A stretch of DNA of 15,549 nt from Chloroflexi bacterium RBG_19FT_COMBO_55_16 (GTDB taxonomy: Bacteria; Chloroflexota; Anaerolineae; Anaerolineales; UBA4823). Each line of letters starts with the position of its first letter. Within the stretch, counting starts at the first letter, position 1. Positions 7,931-14,565 of this stretch are shown here, piece by piece. The stretch covers positions 12,084-27,632 of the forward strand of contig MGOK01000050.1 of the NCBI GenBank assembly GCA_001795335.1, read 5' to 3'. A program made the position numbers and the translations under genes. The notes beneath the pieces were generated by a model. The model searched no databases, was not told the DNA's origin, and worked only from the letters and a program-made list of their open reading frames with translations.

Positions 7931-8995
7931 CTACCTGAATGTGTCGATCTTGATCACCGCGGCTAAATTATTCGGCCGGTCCGGATTCTGGCCGCGAGCT
8001 ATCGCCCGGTAATAAGCCATCAGTTGTAAATTGGGCAGGTAAAGCGCTGACCGAGCCCAGGGAGGCAGATCAGACTGCAACCGGATCACTTCACCCAAGG
8101 CGTTGATTTCATTCCCCGCAAAATCGGCGATGGCGAGGATGTCTCCGCCTAATCGGCGCATGTGGTTTAGTACCACCACCTCCTGCCGGTGCGCTTCGTC
8201 TGAGATCAACCCGACTACCAGCGTGTTTTCATTGACCATGGACATTGGGCCGTGCCGGAACTCGAGCGGGTGGAAGGCTTCGCTGTAGGATAAAGACATC
8301 TCTTTCATTTTTAACATGGCTTCGCAAGCGAGGCCGTACTGGTAACCGGCTCCAAGGAAGAAGAAACGGTCAATCTTCTCAGCTTCCCCCCTCTGGCGTG
8401 AAAGGTCGTGGTATTCAGACAATAAACGATCACAAATTTCCGGCAGGGACGATAGAAGCATCTTGACATCCTGTCCGGCCAAATGTCCCGCTAAAGCCTG
8501 AGCCAGAATCAGCATGCTGGAAAAGGAACGCGTCTGAGCGAAACTTTGCTCCTGGGCAAAGTCTGCTGCCAATACGATGTCAGCCGCCTTCGCCAGCGTA
8601 CTTTGGCTGTCACAGGTTATCGCCAAGACCCGGCCTCCAGTGCGCTCTCGGAAAACCGATACCGCTTCAATTGTCTCGGTTGTTTCCCCAGATCGTGAGA
8701 TCACACTCAGCATGAGTCGCTGATCCGGCGGGTACACCAGGTCAGGGAAGAGAGCCAGCTCCGAAGCAGGTCGCGCCACACTAGGGATCCCCGTCAGGGT
8801 CTGGAACAGTGCGGCTGCGGTGAGCGAAAGATAATATGTCGAGCCGCAGCCGGTAAAGACCATCTGATCTACCGGCTGGCTTTGCCAAAATTGAGTGAGC
8901 CCTTTTGCCTGAGCGTGGTAGGTTTGTAAAGCCTGGGCCCAGACAGACGGCTGGCTGATGATTTCATTATGGGTAAAAGCGCCTGGTTCGTTCAT
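7931..8995 (-). CDS. SIS-domain sugar-phosphate isomerase/deaminase (AgaS/GlmS-C-like)
   Basis: A 354-residue protein with two SIS domains (~40-170 and ~205-335), the layout of AgaS, FrlB and the isomerase half of GlmS. Visible motifs: TGCGSTYY (48-55), the phosphate loop ISRSGETTET (99-108), and FHPLEFRHGPMS (241-252), which holds the Glu/His region used for catalysis in this family. It lacks the glutaminase domain of GlmS, so a catabolic role is likely: deaminating isomerisation of an amino-sugar phosphate, such as galactosamine-6-P to tagatose-6-P, or deglycation of a fructosamine phosphate. Being next to a LacD-type aldolase and a PfkB kinase favours the AgaS reading. ATG 8995 has only a weak upstream SD (GGGAG about 13 nt away). 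It follows the repressor gene by 40 nt. Confidence 0.85.
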   Translation of the reverse strand: MNEPGAFTHNEIISQPSVWAQALQTYHAQAKGLTQFWQSQPVDQMVFTGCGSTYYLSLTAAALFQTLTGIPSVARPASELALFPDLVYPPDQRLMLSVISRSGETTETIEAVSVFRERTGGRVLAITCDSQSTLAKAADIVLAADFAQEQSFAQTRSFSSMLILAQALAGHLAGQDVKMLLSSLPEICDRLLSEYHDLSRQRGEAEKIDRFFFLGAGYQYGLACEAMLKMKEMSLSYSEAFHPLEFRHGPMSMVNENTLVVGLISDEAHRQEVVVLNHMRRLGGDILAIADFAGNEINALGEVIRLQSDLPPWARSALYLPNLQLMAYYRAIARGQNPDRPNNLAAVIKIDTFR

Positions 8996-9035
8996 ATTTC
9001 ATCCAATACTCCCAAAAGCTCTAAGACGGCCAGTT

Positions 9036-9815
9036 TCAGACCTGAAGGACTTCTATCCCTAATCCCCGGAGCTCTAAGATAAATTCTTCCGAAGTGGCTT
9101 TGTCGGTGATCACCAGGTGAGCCACCGTCACAGGACCTACCAGGACAGAACTTACGCGGCCAAACTTGCGGTGATCGGCCAACACAATAATACGCGGGGC
9201 GATGTTGAGGATCGCCCGATCCGTCATGGTTTCGGGCAGATAATCGTTTGTGAACCCGTGCCGCGCGTCGATGGCGCGCATCCCCATGAAAGCCTGGTCG
9301 GCCCGAAATTCACGGATGGCCTGTTCTGCAATATGCCCAACCATCGACAGCTCGCTATGCCGCAAAAGACCACCGATCACGATCAGATCGACATTGGGCC
9401 GGTCAGTGAGTTCATTGACAACCGGCAATGAGTTGGTAATCACCGTCAGATTTAGATCCATGGGCAGGTGGCGGGCGATTTCGAGTACAGTCGTGCCGCT
9501 GCCCAAGAATATCGTTTCTCCATCCTTAACCAAACCTGCGGCAGCCTGTCCAATCCGCTGCTTCTCAGCGTGCTGCTCAGTCGTACGCCGCAGCATCGGC
9601 GGCTCTCTGTTTACCCGCTCGACGCGCACTGCACCACCATGAGTCCTCTGAATCCAACCTTGCCCGTCAAGCTCTTCCAGGTCTCGCCGGATCGTGGCTT
9701 CACTGACCTCGAGCTGGGTGCTCAGTTCGGCGACCATCACGCGTCCTTTTCGCTCGACCAATTTACGAATGCGGTTAAGTCTTTCGGCTTTGAGAAGCGT
9801 TTCGTTTTCGAGCAT
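9036..9815 (-). CDS. DeoR-family sugar-responsive transcriptional repressor
   Basis: A 259-residue regulator with the full DeoR layout. The N-terminal winged helix carries the family signature (VAELSTQLEVSEATIRRDLEELDGQGWIQRTHGGA, roughly residues 28-62). The C-terminal DeoRC sensor domain contains IFLGSGTTVLEIA, VITNSLPVVNEL and LIVIGGLLRHSELSMVG, which in this family binds a phosphorylated sugar. As the first gene of the sugar operon it very likely represses its own transcription and the downstream genes until a pathway intermediate builds up. The promoter and a three-unit repeat lie directly upstream. No SD is visible before ATG 9815; the leader from the predicted start site is only ~23 nt. 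Confidence 0.93.
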   Translation of the reverse strand: MLENETLLKAERLNRIRKLVERKGRVMVAELSTQLEVSEATIRRDLEELDGQGWIQRTHGGAVRVERVNREPPMLRRTTEQHAEKQRIGQAAAGLVKDGETIFLGSGTTVLEIARHLPMDLNLTVITNSLPVVNELTDRPNVDLIVIGGLLRHSELSMVGHIAEQAIREFRADQAFMGMRAIDARHGFTNDYLPETMTDRAILNIAPRIIVLADHRKFGRVSSVLVGPVTVAHLVITDKATSEEFILELRGLGIEVLQV

Positions 9816-9816
9816 A

Positions 9817-9844
9817 TATGCTTGTTTATGTTCGTTTAATGTTC
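9817..9844 (-). promoter_or_regulatory. Probable DeoR-type operator: three direct repeats of ~10 bp
   Basis: Read on the + strand, the units are TATGCTTGTT (9817-9826), TATGTTCGTT (9827-9836) and TAATGTTC (9837-9844), a period near one helical turn. They sit between the predicted -10 box and the repressor start codon and cover the predicted transcription start. DeoR-family proteins often bind short direct repeats like these, so autorepression is the natural reading. Binding is inferred. Confidence 0.6.
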
Positions 9845-9873
9845 ATTCTAGCAAAAATACAAACGACCGTCAA
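9845..9873 (-). promoter_or_regulatory. Sigma70-type promoter of the sugar operon
   Basis: On the - strand, -35 TTGACG (9873-9868), a 17-bp spacer and -10 TAGAAT (9850-9845). Each box matches consensus at five of six positions. Transcription should start near 9838, inside the direct repeats. Confidence 0.7.
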
Positions 9874-9925
9874 GTTAAAATTGCTCATTCAAGCATAATT
9901 TACAGGTGTGGAACATACCATCGTC

Positions 9926-9962
9926 TTGACTCAAATGATAAAGTGACAGTGATAGCTCACTT
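9926..9962 (+). promoter_or_regulatory. Weak candidate promoter and inverted repeat upstream of the kinase gene
   Basis: A TTGACT box lies at 9926-9931, but the hexamer 17 bp downstream (GTGATA, 9949-9954) is poor. Overlapping it is an inverted repeat AAGTGA (9941-9946) / TCACTT (9957-9962), with a second AGTGA at 9948-9952. It could be an operator for the divergent + strand genes, but no family can be named. Confidence 0.3.
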
Positions 9963-9971
9963 GGTGTTAAA

Positions 9972-10580
9972 ATGGACCAAGAGATCGATAAGCAAATGCC
10001 TCCCCCCTTACTTGTGATCGTAACCGGCGCGCCATGCACGGGCAAGACAACCCTGGGGTTGCGCCTGGCGGCGGACTTCCGCCTCCCATTCATCTACAAG
10101 GATGGCATCAAGGAAATCCTATTCGACCGTCTGGGGTGGAAAGATAAGCAATGGTCGAAATTATTAAGCCTGGCCAGCTACGATCTGCAATACTACTTCG
10201 TAGAATCGCTTCTCAAGTCTGGTAAGTCCCTGATCGTTGAGGCCAACTTTAAGACCCAGGTCGACACCAATAAATTTTTGGCCTTGAAAAGCCAATCCAA
10301 ATTCGTACCATTTCAGATTCTCTGTCACGCCGAGCCCGAAATCCTGCTGGAGCGCTTCAGGAGCCGCGCCAGCGCCCCAGAGCGTCACCCCGGCCATATC
10401 GACCACCTGACCGAGGGCGATATCCGCGAGTCGCTCTGGCGCGGTGAATACCAGGCCCTGGCGATCGGCGGGCAGCTGGTCGAGATCGACACTACCGATT
10501 TTACCCAAGTAAACTACTCGGGTATATCCACTGCCCTGAATTCAGCGCTTGGGAAACCCCTGCACGAGGTTGCATCATGA
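9972..10580 (+). CDS. AAA_33-like P-loop kinase / ATP-binding protein
   Basis: A 202-residue cytoplasmic P-loop protein. The Walker A motif GAPCTGKTT has G19 and K25. The core YKDGIKEILFDRLG follows, then a Walker-B-like strand SLIVEANF and an arginine-rich lid (LLERFRSRASAPERHPGHID) of the kind seen in small-molecule and zeta-toxin-like kinases. It probably transfers phosphate from ATP to an unidentified small substrate. ATG 9972 is used; an in-frame ATG nine codons in is an alternative, and neither has a strong SD. Its stop overlaps the corA start by 4 nt (ATGA), so the two are almost certainly co-translated. No toxin or antitoxin partner is evident. Confidence 0.8.
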   Translation: MDQEIDKQMPPPLLVIVTGAPCTGKTTLGLRLAADFRLPFIYKDGIKEILFDRLGWKDKQWSKLLSLASYDLQYYFVESLLKSGKSLIVEANFKTQVDTNKFLALKSQSKFVPFQILCHAEPEILLERFRSRASAPERHPGHIDHLTEGDIRESLWRGEYQALAIGGQLVEIDTTDFTQVNYSGISTALNSALGKPLHEVAS

Positions 10581-11566
10581 TCCGTTCCCTGTACTTTCCT
10601 AAAGACGGAAATCTTCAGACTGATTTAAATATTGAAGAGTTTAGAACCGCGTTGCAAGATCCGGACGGACTGTTATGGGTCGACTTTGAGGCCACACCGC
10701 CGGAAGATGACGAGCCGATCTTGCGGGATGTCTTCGGTTTTCATCCACTCGCCATCGACGACGCCTTGCAAGAATCCCACGTACCTAAGATCGACGACTG
10801 GGTGGAATACATATACATTGTTTTGCATGCCATAGCATTCGATAAATCAGAGGGGGGGCGTCTCGACACCCTCGAACTGGATGTTTTTCTCGGCAAGAAC
10901 TATATGGTTACCCACCATGATCAACCGATCGCGGCCATCGAACGTGTTTGGGATATCTCTCACCGTGATGAGCGCCAATTGCTCAATGGGTCCGATCACC
11001 TGTTGTACCGTTTGTCCGACGAGGTGGTCGCCAGCTATATGCCGGTGGTGGAGGAAATCGACGACGCGATCGACCAGACCGAAGACCAGGTCTTCGACCG
11101 GCCGACACCGGAGACATTGGAGCATATCTTCATGCTCAAAAGGGCAACCTTGCACTTGCGCCGCATCATCGGGCCGCAGCGCGAAGTGCTCAACAAGCTG
11201 GCCCGCGATGATTATCCGGTGATCGACTCCCGGGCACGCATCTATTTTCGCGACGTGTACGATCACCTGGTACGGCTGCACGACATTACCGAGAGCATCC
11301 GTGACCTGGTAGGCGGCGCGCTGGACACCTATCTTTCGGTGATCAACAACCGCATGAACGAAATAATGAAGACACTGACCATCATTACTACTTTGTTCAT
11401 GCCGATCTCATTTGTCGCCGGTTTTTTTGGAATGAATTTCTTCGCCCCGGTTATCCCCATGAGTGTGTGGACCCGCTTACCTGCATTCATGATCATGCTT
11501 ATCATTACTATAGTTACGCCGGCTATTATGTTCCTGTGGGTTAGACGGCGCGGGTGGTGGGGGTAA
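10577..11566 (+). CDS. corA: CorA-family magnesium/divalent cation channel
   Basis: A 329-residue membrane protein with the standard CorA plan: a soluble alpha/beta N-terminal domain, a long helical stalk (~140-260), then two C-terminal membrane helices (~264-283 and ~303-322). The signature GMN is at 285-287 (FFGMNFF), followed by a short extracellular loop and a basic, Trp-rich tail (VRRRGWWG). It forms pentameric Mg2+ (or Co2+/Ni2+) channels in the inner membrane. Length is normal. Start ATG 10577 overlaps the preceding kinase stop. The next gene begins 10 nt after its stop, consistent with one transcript. Metal specificity cannot be read from the sequence. Confidence 0.95.
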   Translation: MIRSLYFPKDGNLQTDLNIEEFRTALQDPDGLLWVDFEATPPEDDEPILRDVFGFHPLAIDDALQESHVPKIDDWVEYIYIVLHAIAFDKSEGGRLDTLELDVFLGKNYMVTHHDQPIAAIERVWDISHRDERQLLNGSDHLLYRLSDEVVASYMPVVEEIDDAIDQTEDQVFDRPTPETLEHIFMLKRATLHLRRIIGPQREVLNKLARDDYPVIDSRARIYFRDVYDHLVRLHDITESIRDLVGGALDTYLSVINNRMNEIMKTLTIITTLFMPISFVAGFFGMNFFAPVIPMSVWTRLPAFMIMLIITIVTPAIMFLWVRRRGWWG

Positions 11567-11576
11567 GGATTCGACC

Positions 11577-12047
11577 ATGTTGAGATCCAGTGCTCAGAAA
11601 GTCCAGGATGCGCTGCGCGCCGCGGGCTTCCGGGTTCAAGTTGTGGAACTCCCTGCCTCAACGCGCAGCGCCGCTGAGGCGGCTCATGCCGTCGGCTGCC
11701 AGATCGGGCAGATCGCCAAGTCCCTGGTCTTCAGAACCAGGAATACGCAGCGACCTGTGCTGGTGATCGCCAGCGGAGCCAACCGGGTGGATGAGGCCAA
11801 AATCGGAGAGCTGGCCGGGGAGCCGATTGAAAAAGCCGACGCCGATTTCGTGCGTGAGCACACCGGCTTTGTAATCGGCGGCGTTCCTCCGGTTGGTCAC
11901 CTTGAGACATTAATGACTTTCATCGATGAGGATCTCTTACTATACAAGGAGATCTGGGCGGCAGCCGGTACACCGCACGCCGTCTTTTGCCTGAGTCCTC
12001 AGGATCTGGTGAAATTGACCGGCGGGCAAGTCGTAAATATTAGCTGA
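11577..12047 (+). CDS. ybaK: YbaK/EbsC-family aminoacyl-tRNA deacylase
   Basis: A 156-residue single-domain protein of the YbaK/ProX editing family, which hydrolyses mischarged aminoacyl-tRNAs in trans (Cys-tRNA-Pro, Ala-tRNA-Pro or similar). The family core is visible: IGQIAKSLVFRT (~43-54), VLVIASGANRVDEAKI (~61-76), and the C-terminal GFVIGGVPPVGH, FIDEDLL and IWAAAGTPHAVFCLSPQDLVKLTGGQVVNIS. SD AAGGA (11565-11569) overlaps the corA stop and lies 7 nt before ATG 11577. The exact tRNA target is not predictable. Confidence 0.92.
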   Translation: MLRSSAQKVQDALRAAGFRVQVVELPASTRSAAEAAHAVGCQIGQIAKSLVFRTRNTQRPVLVIASGANRVDEAKIGELAGEPIEKADADFVREHTGFVIGGVPPVGHLETLMTFIDEDLLLYKEIWAAAGTPHAVFCLSPQDLVKLTGGQVVNIS

Positions 12048-12052
12048 GGAGG
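12048..12052 (+). promoter_or_regulatory. Strong SD deciding a TTG start
   Basis: GGAGG directly follows the ybaK stop and lies 7 nt upstream of TTG 12060. The nearby ATG 12053 is in another frame that stops after 22 codons, so TTG is the start. Confidence 0.75.
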
Positions 12053-12059
12053 ATGAACC

Positions 12060-12752
12060 TTGTATTTCAAAATCGGCTTGGAAAATGGTGTGGAAGGTCG
12101 CTCCCTGGCCTGGGTGCTTGATCACCCAGGTTGTTTTGCCTATGGACAGGACGGACACGATGCCCTTCATCACTTGCCGGCGGCAATCCAAAATTATATC
12201 GATTGGATCGCCCTGCACGACCACCAACCCTGGCTTAGGAGACCCGAAGCCGAATTAGAGGCAGATGAAATTTGGGAGGTTTATACCATCGACGAGGATT
12301 ATGAACTTGCCGAAGAAGGTTATCAGGTCGATGCCTGGTTTCGCCACGATTGGAGGCCCCTCACCGAATTGGATATTGAACGCGGCCTGAAATTACTTGC
12401 CTGGAGCCGCGCCGATCTGCTCAAAAGCGTGCGCGGCCTGAGCCAGGAAACACTGGATGCCGGGCAGCCTGGCGAGCGATGGAGCATCGCCAACATCCTG
12501 AAACACGTTGGTGGGGCTGAGTGGTGGTATCTGGACCGGCTGGCGTTGGCTTTCCCGCGCGAAGAGGTCCCCAGCGATCCCTTCGAACGCCTGGAAAAAG
12601 TGCGCACCCACCTGCTCAAAACACTGCCAGGTCTGGCCGGCTCGCGTCAGGTGGTGGGCATCGATGGCGAATTCTGGAGTTCACGCAAACTGCTGCGGCG
12701 AGCAATATGGCATGAACGCGATCATACTTTCCACATCCGCAAACTCATTTAA
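12060..12752 (+). CDS. HicB-like domain fused to DinB-family domain
   Basis: A 230-residue protein with TTG start and a strong SD. Residues 1-55 resemble the HicB antitoxin fold (YFKIGLE..RSLAWVLDHPGCFAYGQDGHDALHHLPAAIQNYI). An acidic linker follows. Residues ~105-230 are a DinB-type four-helix bundle with WSIANILKHVGGAEWWYLDRL and a C-terminal HERDHTFHIRKL. H149, H218 and H222 form the usual DinB metal-binding triad, so a divalent metal site is likely. DinB-type proteins are often thiol-dependent S-transferases or hydrolases; no specific reaction can be assigned here. The fused N-terminal domain could bind a partner or act as a remnant regulatory module. No HicA toxin gene is adjacent. It is 12 nt downstream of ybaK, in the same likely operon. 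Confidence 0.82.
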   Translation: MYFKIGLENGVEGRSLAWVLDHPGCFAYGQDGHDALHHLPAAIQNYIDWIALHDHQPWLRRPEAELEADEIWEVYTIDEDYELAEEGYQVDAWFRHDWRPLTELDIERGLKLLAWSRADLLKSVRGLSQETLDAGQPGERWSIANILKHVGGAEWWYLDRLALAFPREEVPSDPFERLEKVRTHLLKTLPGLAGSRQVVGIDGEFWSSRKLLRRAIWHERDHTFHIRKLI

Positions 12753-12785
12753 TTCCGATCTCCTCCCAGATGCGGCAATTGAAGG

Positions 12786-12791
12786 TATAAT
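12786..12791 (+). promoter_or_regulatory. Candidate -10 box upstream of moaA
   Basis: A perfect TATAAT lies in the 90-nt gap between the DinB gene and moaA, ~50 nt before the moaA ATG. No convincing -35 box is found 16-18 bp upstream, so a separate moaA promoter is only suggested. Confidence 0.35.
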
Positions 12792-12842
12792 TTTGACTAG
12801 ATTTATCATAAAAATTGCGCGGCTGTTTTCATAGCAAACCTC

Positions 12843-13823
12843 ATGGCCTTAGACCGTTTTGGACGTTCGATCTCTTATTTGCGTATCAGCCTGACCGATC
12901 ACTGCAACCTGCGCTGTGTGTATTGCATGCCGGAGGACATGACCTTCCGTCCCAACGCCGAGTTGATGCAGGATGACGAGCTCTTGCTCTTGGTAAGCCT
13001 GTTCGCCAGCCTGGGTTTCCACAAGTATCGGTTGACTGGCGGAGAACCAACGGTACGGGCGCACATTGTAGACCTGGTGCGCGCCATCGCAAACACACCC
13101 GGCGTTCACTCGCTGACCATGACCACGAACGGTATTTTGCTCTCCCGCCTGGCACACCTCCTGGCAGAGGCCGGTTTGCAGCGCGTCAATATCAGCCTGG
13201 ACACGCTGAACCCGGAGAAGTTCCGCCGCCTGACTCGCTGGGGGAGGCTGGAGGACGTTTGGGAAGGCATTCAGGCCACCGAGCAGGCCGGGCTTACCCC
13301 GATCAAGATCAACGCCGTAATTGTGCGGGGTTATAACGAGGCCGACGTCGTCGATCTCTCGCGCCTGACTCTGGATCACCCCTGGCAGGTGCGCTTTATC
13401 GAAATGATGCCCTTTGCCGGCGCCACAGAACTGCAGACTACTCAAGTAGTGACGGCGGAAGAAATGCAGCAGCGCATCGAAATGACACTGGGCAGCATGC
13501 AACTTGCCAATGGCGGGGAGCTGGATGGAGAGGCGCGTCTCTACCACCTGCCGGGCGCCCTGGGCGACATTGGCTTCATCTCATCGGTAACCCAACCGTT
13601 CTGCGCTTCTTGCAACCGTGCCCGCCTGACCTCCGACGGTCGCTTACGTTTATGCTTGTTGCGCGAAGGGGAAGTGGATTTGCTTACACCTCTGCGCGCA
13701 GGGGCGAGCCTCGAGGAGCTGCGCCAGATGATCCTGGATGGGATCTGGTACAAACCCTGGGGGCATGGCTTAGCCGAGGGTCTCATCCCCCTCAACCGGG
13801 TGATGAGTGAAATTGGTGGATAA
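12843..13823 (+). CDS. moaA: GTP 3',8-cyclase MoaA (molybdenum cofactor biosynthesis)
   Basis: A 326-residue radical SAM enzyme that converts GTP to 3',8-cyclo-GTP, the first step of molybdopterin synthesis with MoaC. The N-terminal cluster motif is C21/C25/C28 (DHCNLRCVYC), followed by the SAM-binding LTGGEPTVR. The second, GTP-binding [4Fe-4S] cluster ligands are C254, C257 and C271 (CASC..RLRLC). The C-terminus ends in Gly-Gly (MSEIGG), a conserved feature needed for MoaA activity, so the protein is complete. Length is normal. No SD is visible before ATG 12843. Other moa/moe genes are absent from the window, so the pathway must be completed elsewhere. The stop region is three consecutive in-frame TAA codons (13821-13829). 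Confidence 0.96.
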   Translation: MALDRFGRSISYLRISLTDHCNLRCVYCMPEDMTFRPNAELMQDDELLLLVSLFASLGFHKYRLTGGEPTVRAHIVDLVRAIANTPGVHSLTMTTNGILLSRLAHLLAEAGLQRVNISLDTLNPEKFRRLTRWGRLEDVWEGIQATEQAGLTPIKINAVIVRGYNEADVVDLSRLTLDHPWQVRFIEMMPFAGATELQTTQVVTAEEMQQRIEMTLGSMQLANGGELDGEARLYHLPGALGDIGFISSVTQPFCASCNRARLTSDGRLRLCLLREGEVDLLTPLRAGASLEELRQMILDGIWYKPWGHGLAEGLIPLNRVMSEIGG

Positions 13824-13832
13824 TAATAATTA

Positions 13833-13838
13833 AGGAGG
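13833..13838 (+). promoter_or_regulatory. Strong SD deciding the TTG start of the HAD gene
   Basis: AGGAGG lies 7 nt before TTG 13846. No ATG in this frame precedes the HAD motif I, so the TTG is well supported. Confidence 0.75.
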
Positions 13839-13845
13839 GGTATTT

Positions 13846-14565
13846 TTGTTTTCCCCAAACGGTATCAAAAACATTTTATTTGACCTGGATGGCACACTGC
13901 GGCACAACCGGCCTTCGTTCAACCAGGCATTCTTCGATTTTGCCAGAAAGTTGGGAGTGCCAGATGATACAGAAATCCGCCAGCAGGCCATGCGTTGGTT
14001 GCACTATTACTGGGCGCAATCCCCTGAGATGTTATCCGACAAGGAATCTTTTGGCGAGCGGCTCGACCTGTTCTGGATCAATCACGCCCGTGCCCACCTA
14101 CTTGCCACCGGCTGCCACCCTGAGCAGGCAGAAGCGCTGGCTCCGGAACTACACCGCTGCATGGAGCAGGAGTATACCCCCGAAGATTGGGTGTCCCCAG
14201 AAGTCCCCCAGACACTGCAGGCCTTGAAGGACGGTGGTTTCAGACTGGCCGTTGTCTCCAATCGAACGCATGCCTACGACGAGCAGTTGGAGACACTTGG
14301 TTTGCGTGGCTACTTTGAGTTTGCCCTGGCAGCCGGGGAGGTCAACACCTGGAAACCGGAGCCGGCGATCTTTCAGTACGCCTTACGACAATTGGAAGCC
14401 AAACCTGGCGAAACCCTCTATGTGGGGGACAATTACTTTGCCGATGTGGTTGGCGCCCGGCGAGCTGGCCTGGGGGCGGTGCTCTTCGACGCAGAAGGCA
14501 CTTTCCCCGAGGCCGATTGCCCTGTCATCCAAACCCTGGAAGAACTAGGAATGTTTTTAAAATAG
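13846..14565 (+). CDS. HAD-superfamily hydrolase (phosphoglycolate phosphatase-like)
   Basis: A 239-residue soluble phosphatase-type HAD protein. All four motifs are visible: motif I NILFDLDGTLRH near residues 9-20 (two Asp, nucleophile first), motif II AVVSNRTH (~140-147), motif III Lys in TWKPEPAIFQYAL (~166-178), and motif IV YVGDNYFADVVGARRAGL (~191-208). An alpha-helical cap between motifs I and II makes it subfamily IA. It hydrolyses a small phosphate ester; the substrate is not identifiable. TTG start with strong SD. It lies 22 nt after moaA and is probably co-transcribed, though a link to cofactor synthesis is unproven. Its last 9 bases overlap the end of the convergent DUF92 gene. 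Confidence 0.9.
   Translation: MFSPNGIKNILFDLDGTLRHNRPSFNQAFFDFARKLGVPDDTEIRQQAMRWLHYYWAQSPEMLSDKESFGERLDLFWINHARAHLLATGCHPEQAEALAPELHRCMEQEYTPEDWVSPEVPQTLQALKDGGFRLAVVSNRTHAYDEQLETLGLRGYFEFALAAGEVNTWKPEPAIFQYALRQLEAKPGETLYVGDNYFADVVGARRAGLGAVLFDAEGTFPEADCPVIQTLEELGMFLK

Noticed and set aside
5053..9815. Sulfoquinovose (Yih-type) sulfoglycolysis operon
   Set aside because: A DeoR regulator, a LacD/YihT-family aldolase and PfkB kinases match superficially, but the sulfolactaldehyde reductase and YihS-type isomerase are missing, and the SIS protein is AgaS-like.
9941..9962. CRP-like operator upstream of the kinase gene
   Set aside because: The arms AAGTGA/TCACTT are 10 bp apart, not the 6 bp between the TGTGA arms of a CRP site, so no regulator can be named.
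9972..10580. Zeta-type toxin
   Set aside because: The P-loop and lid resemble zeta-like kinases, but there is no epsilon-like antitoxin gene upstream and the gene is coupled to corA instead.
12060..12752. HicAB toxin-antitoxin system
   Set aside because: Only a HicB-like domain is present and it is fused to DinB; there is no HicA-sized gene on either side.
12849..13547. Long antisense open frame (232 codons) opposite moaA
   Set aside because: It mirrors the highly constrained moaA frame, has no recognisable domain and no SD; MoaA motifs prove the sense strand.
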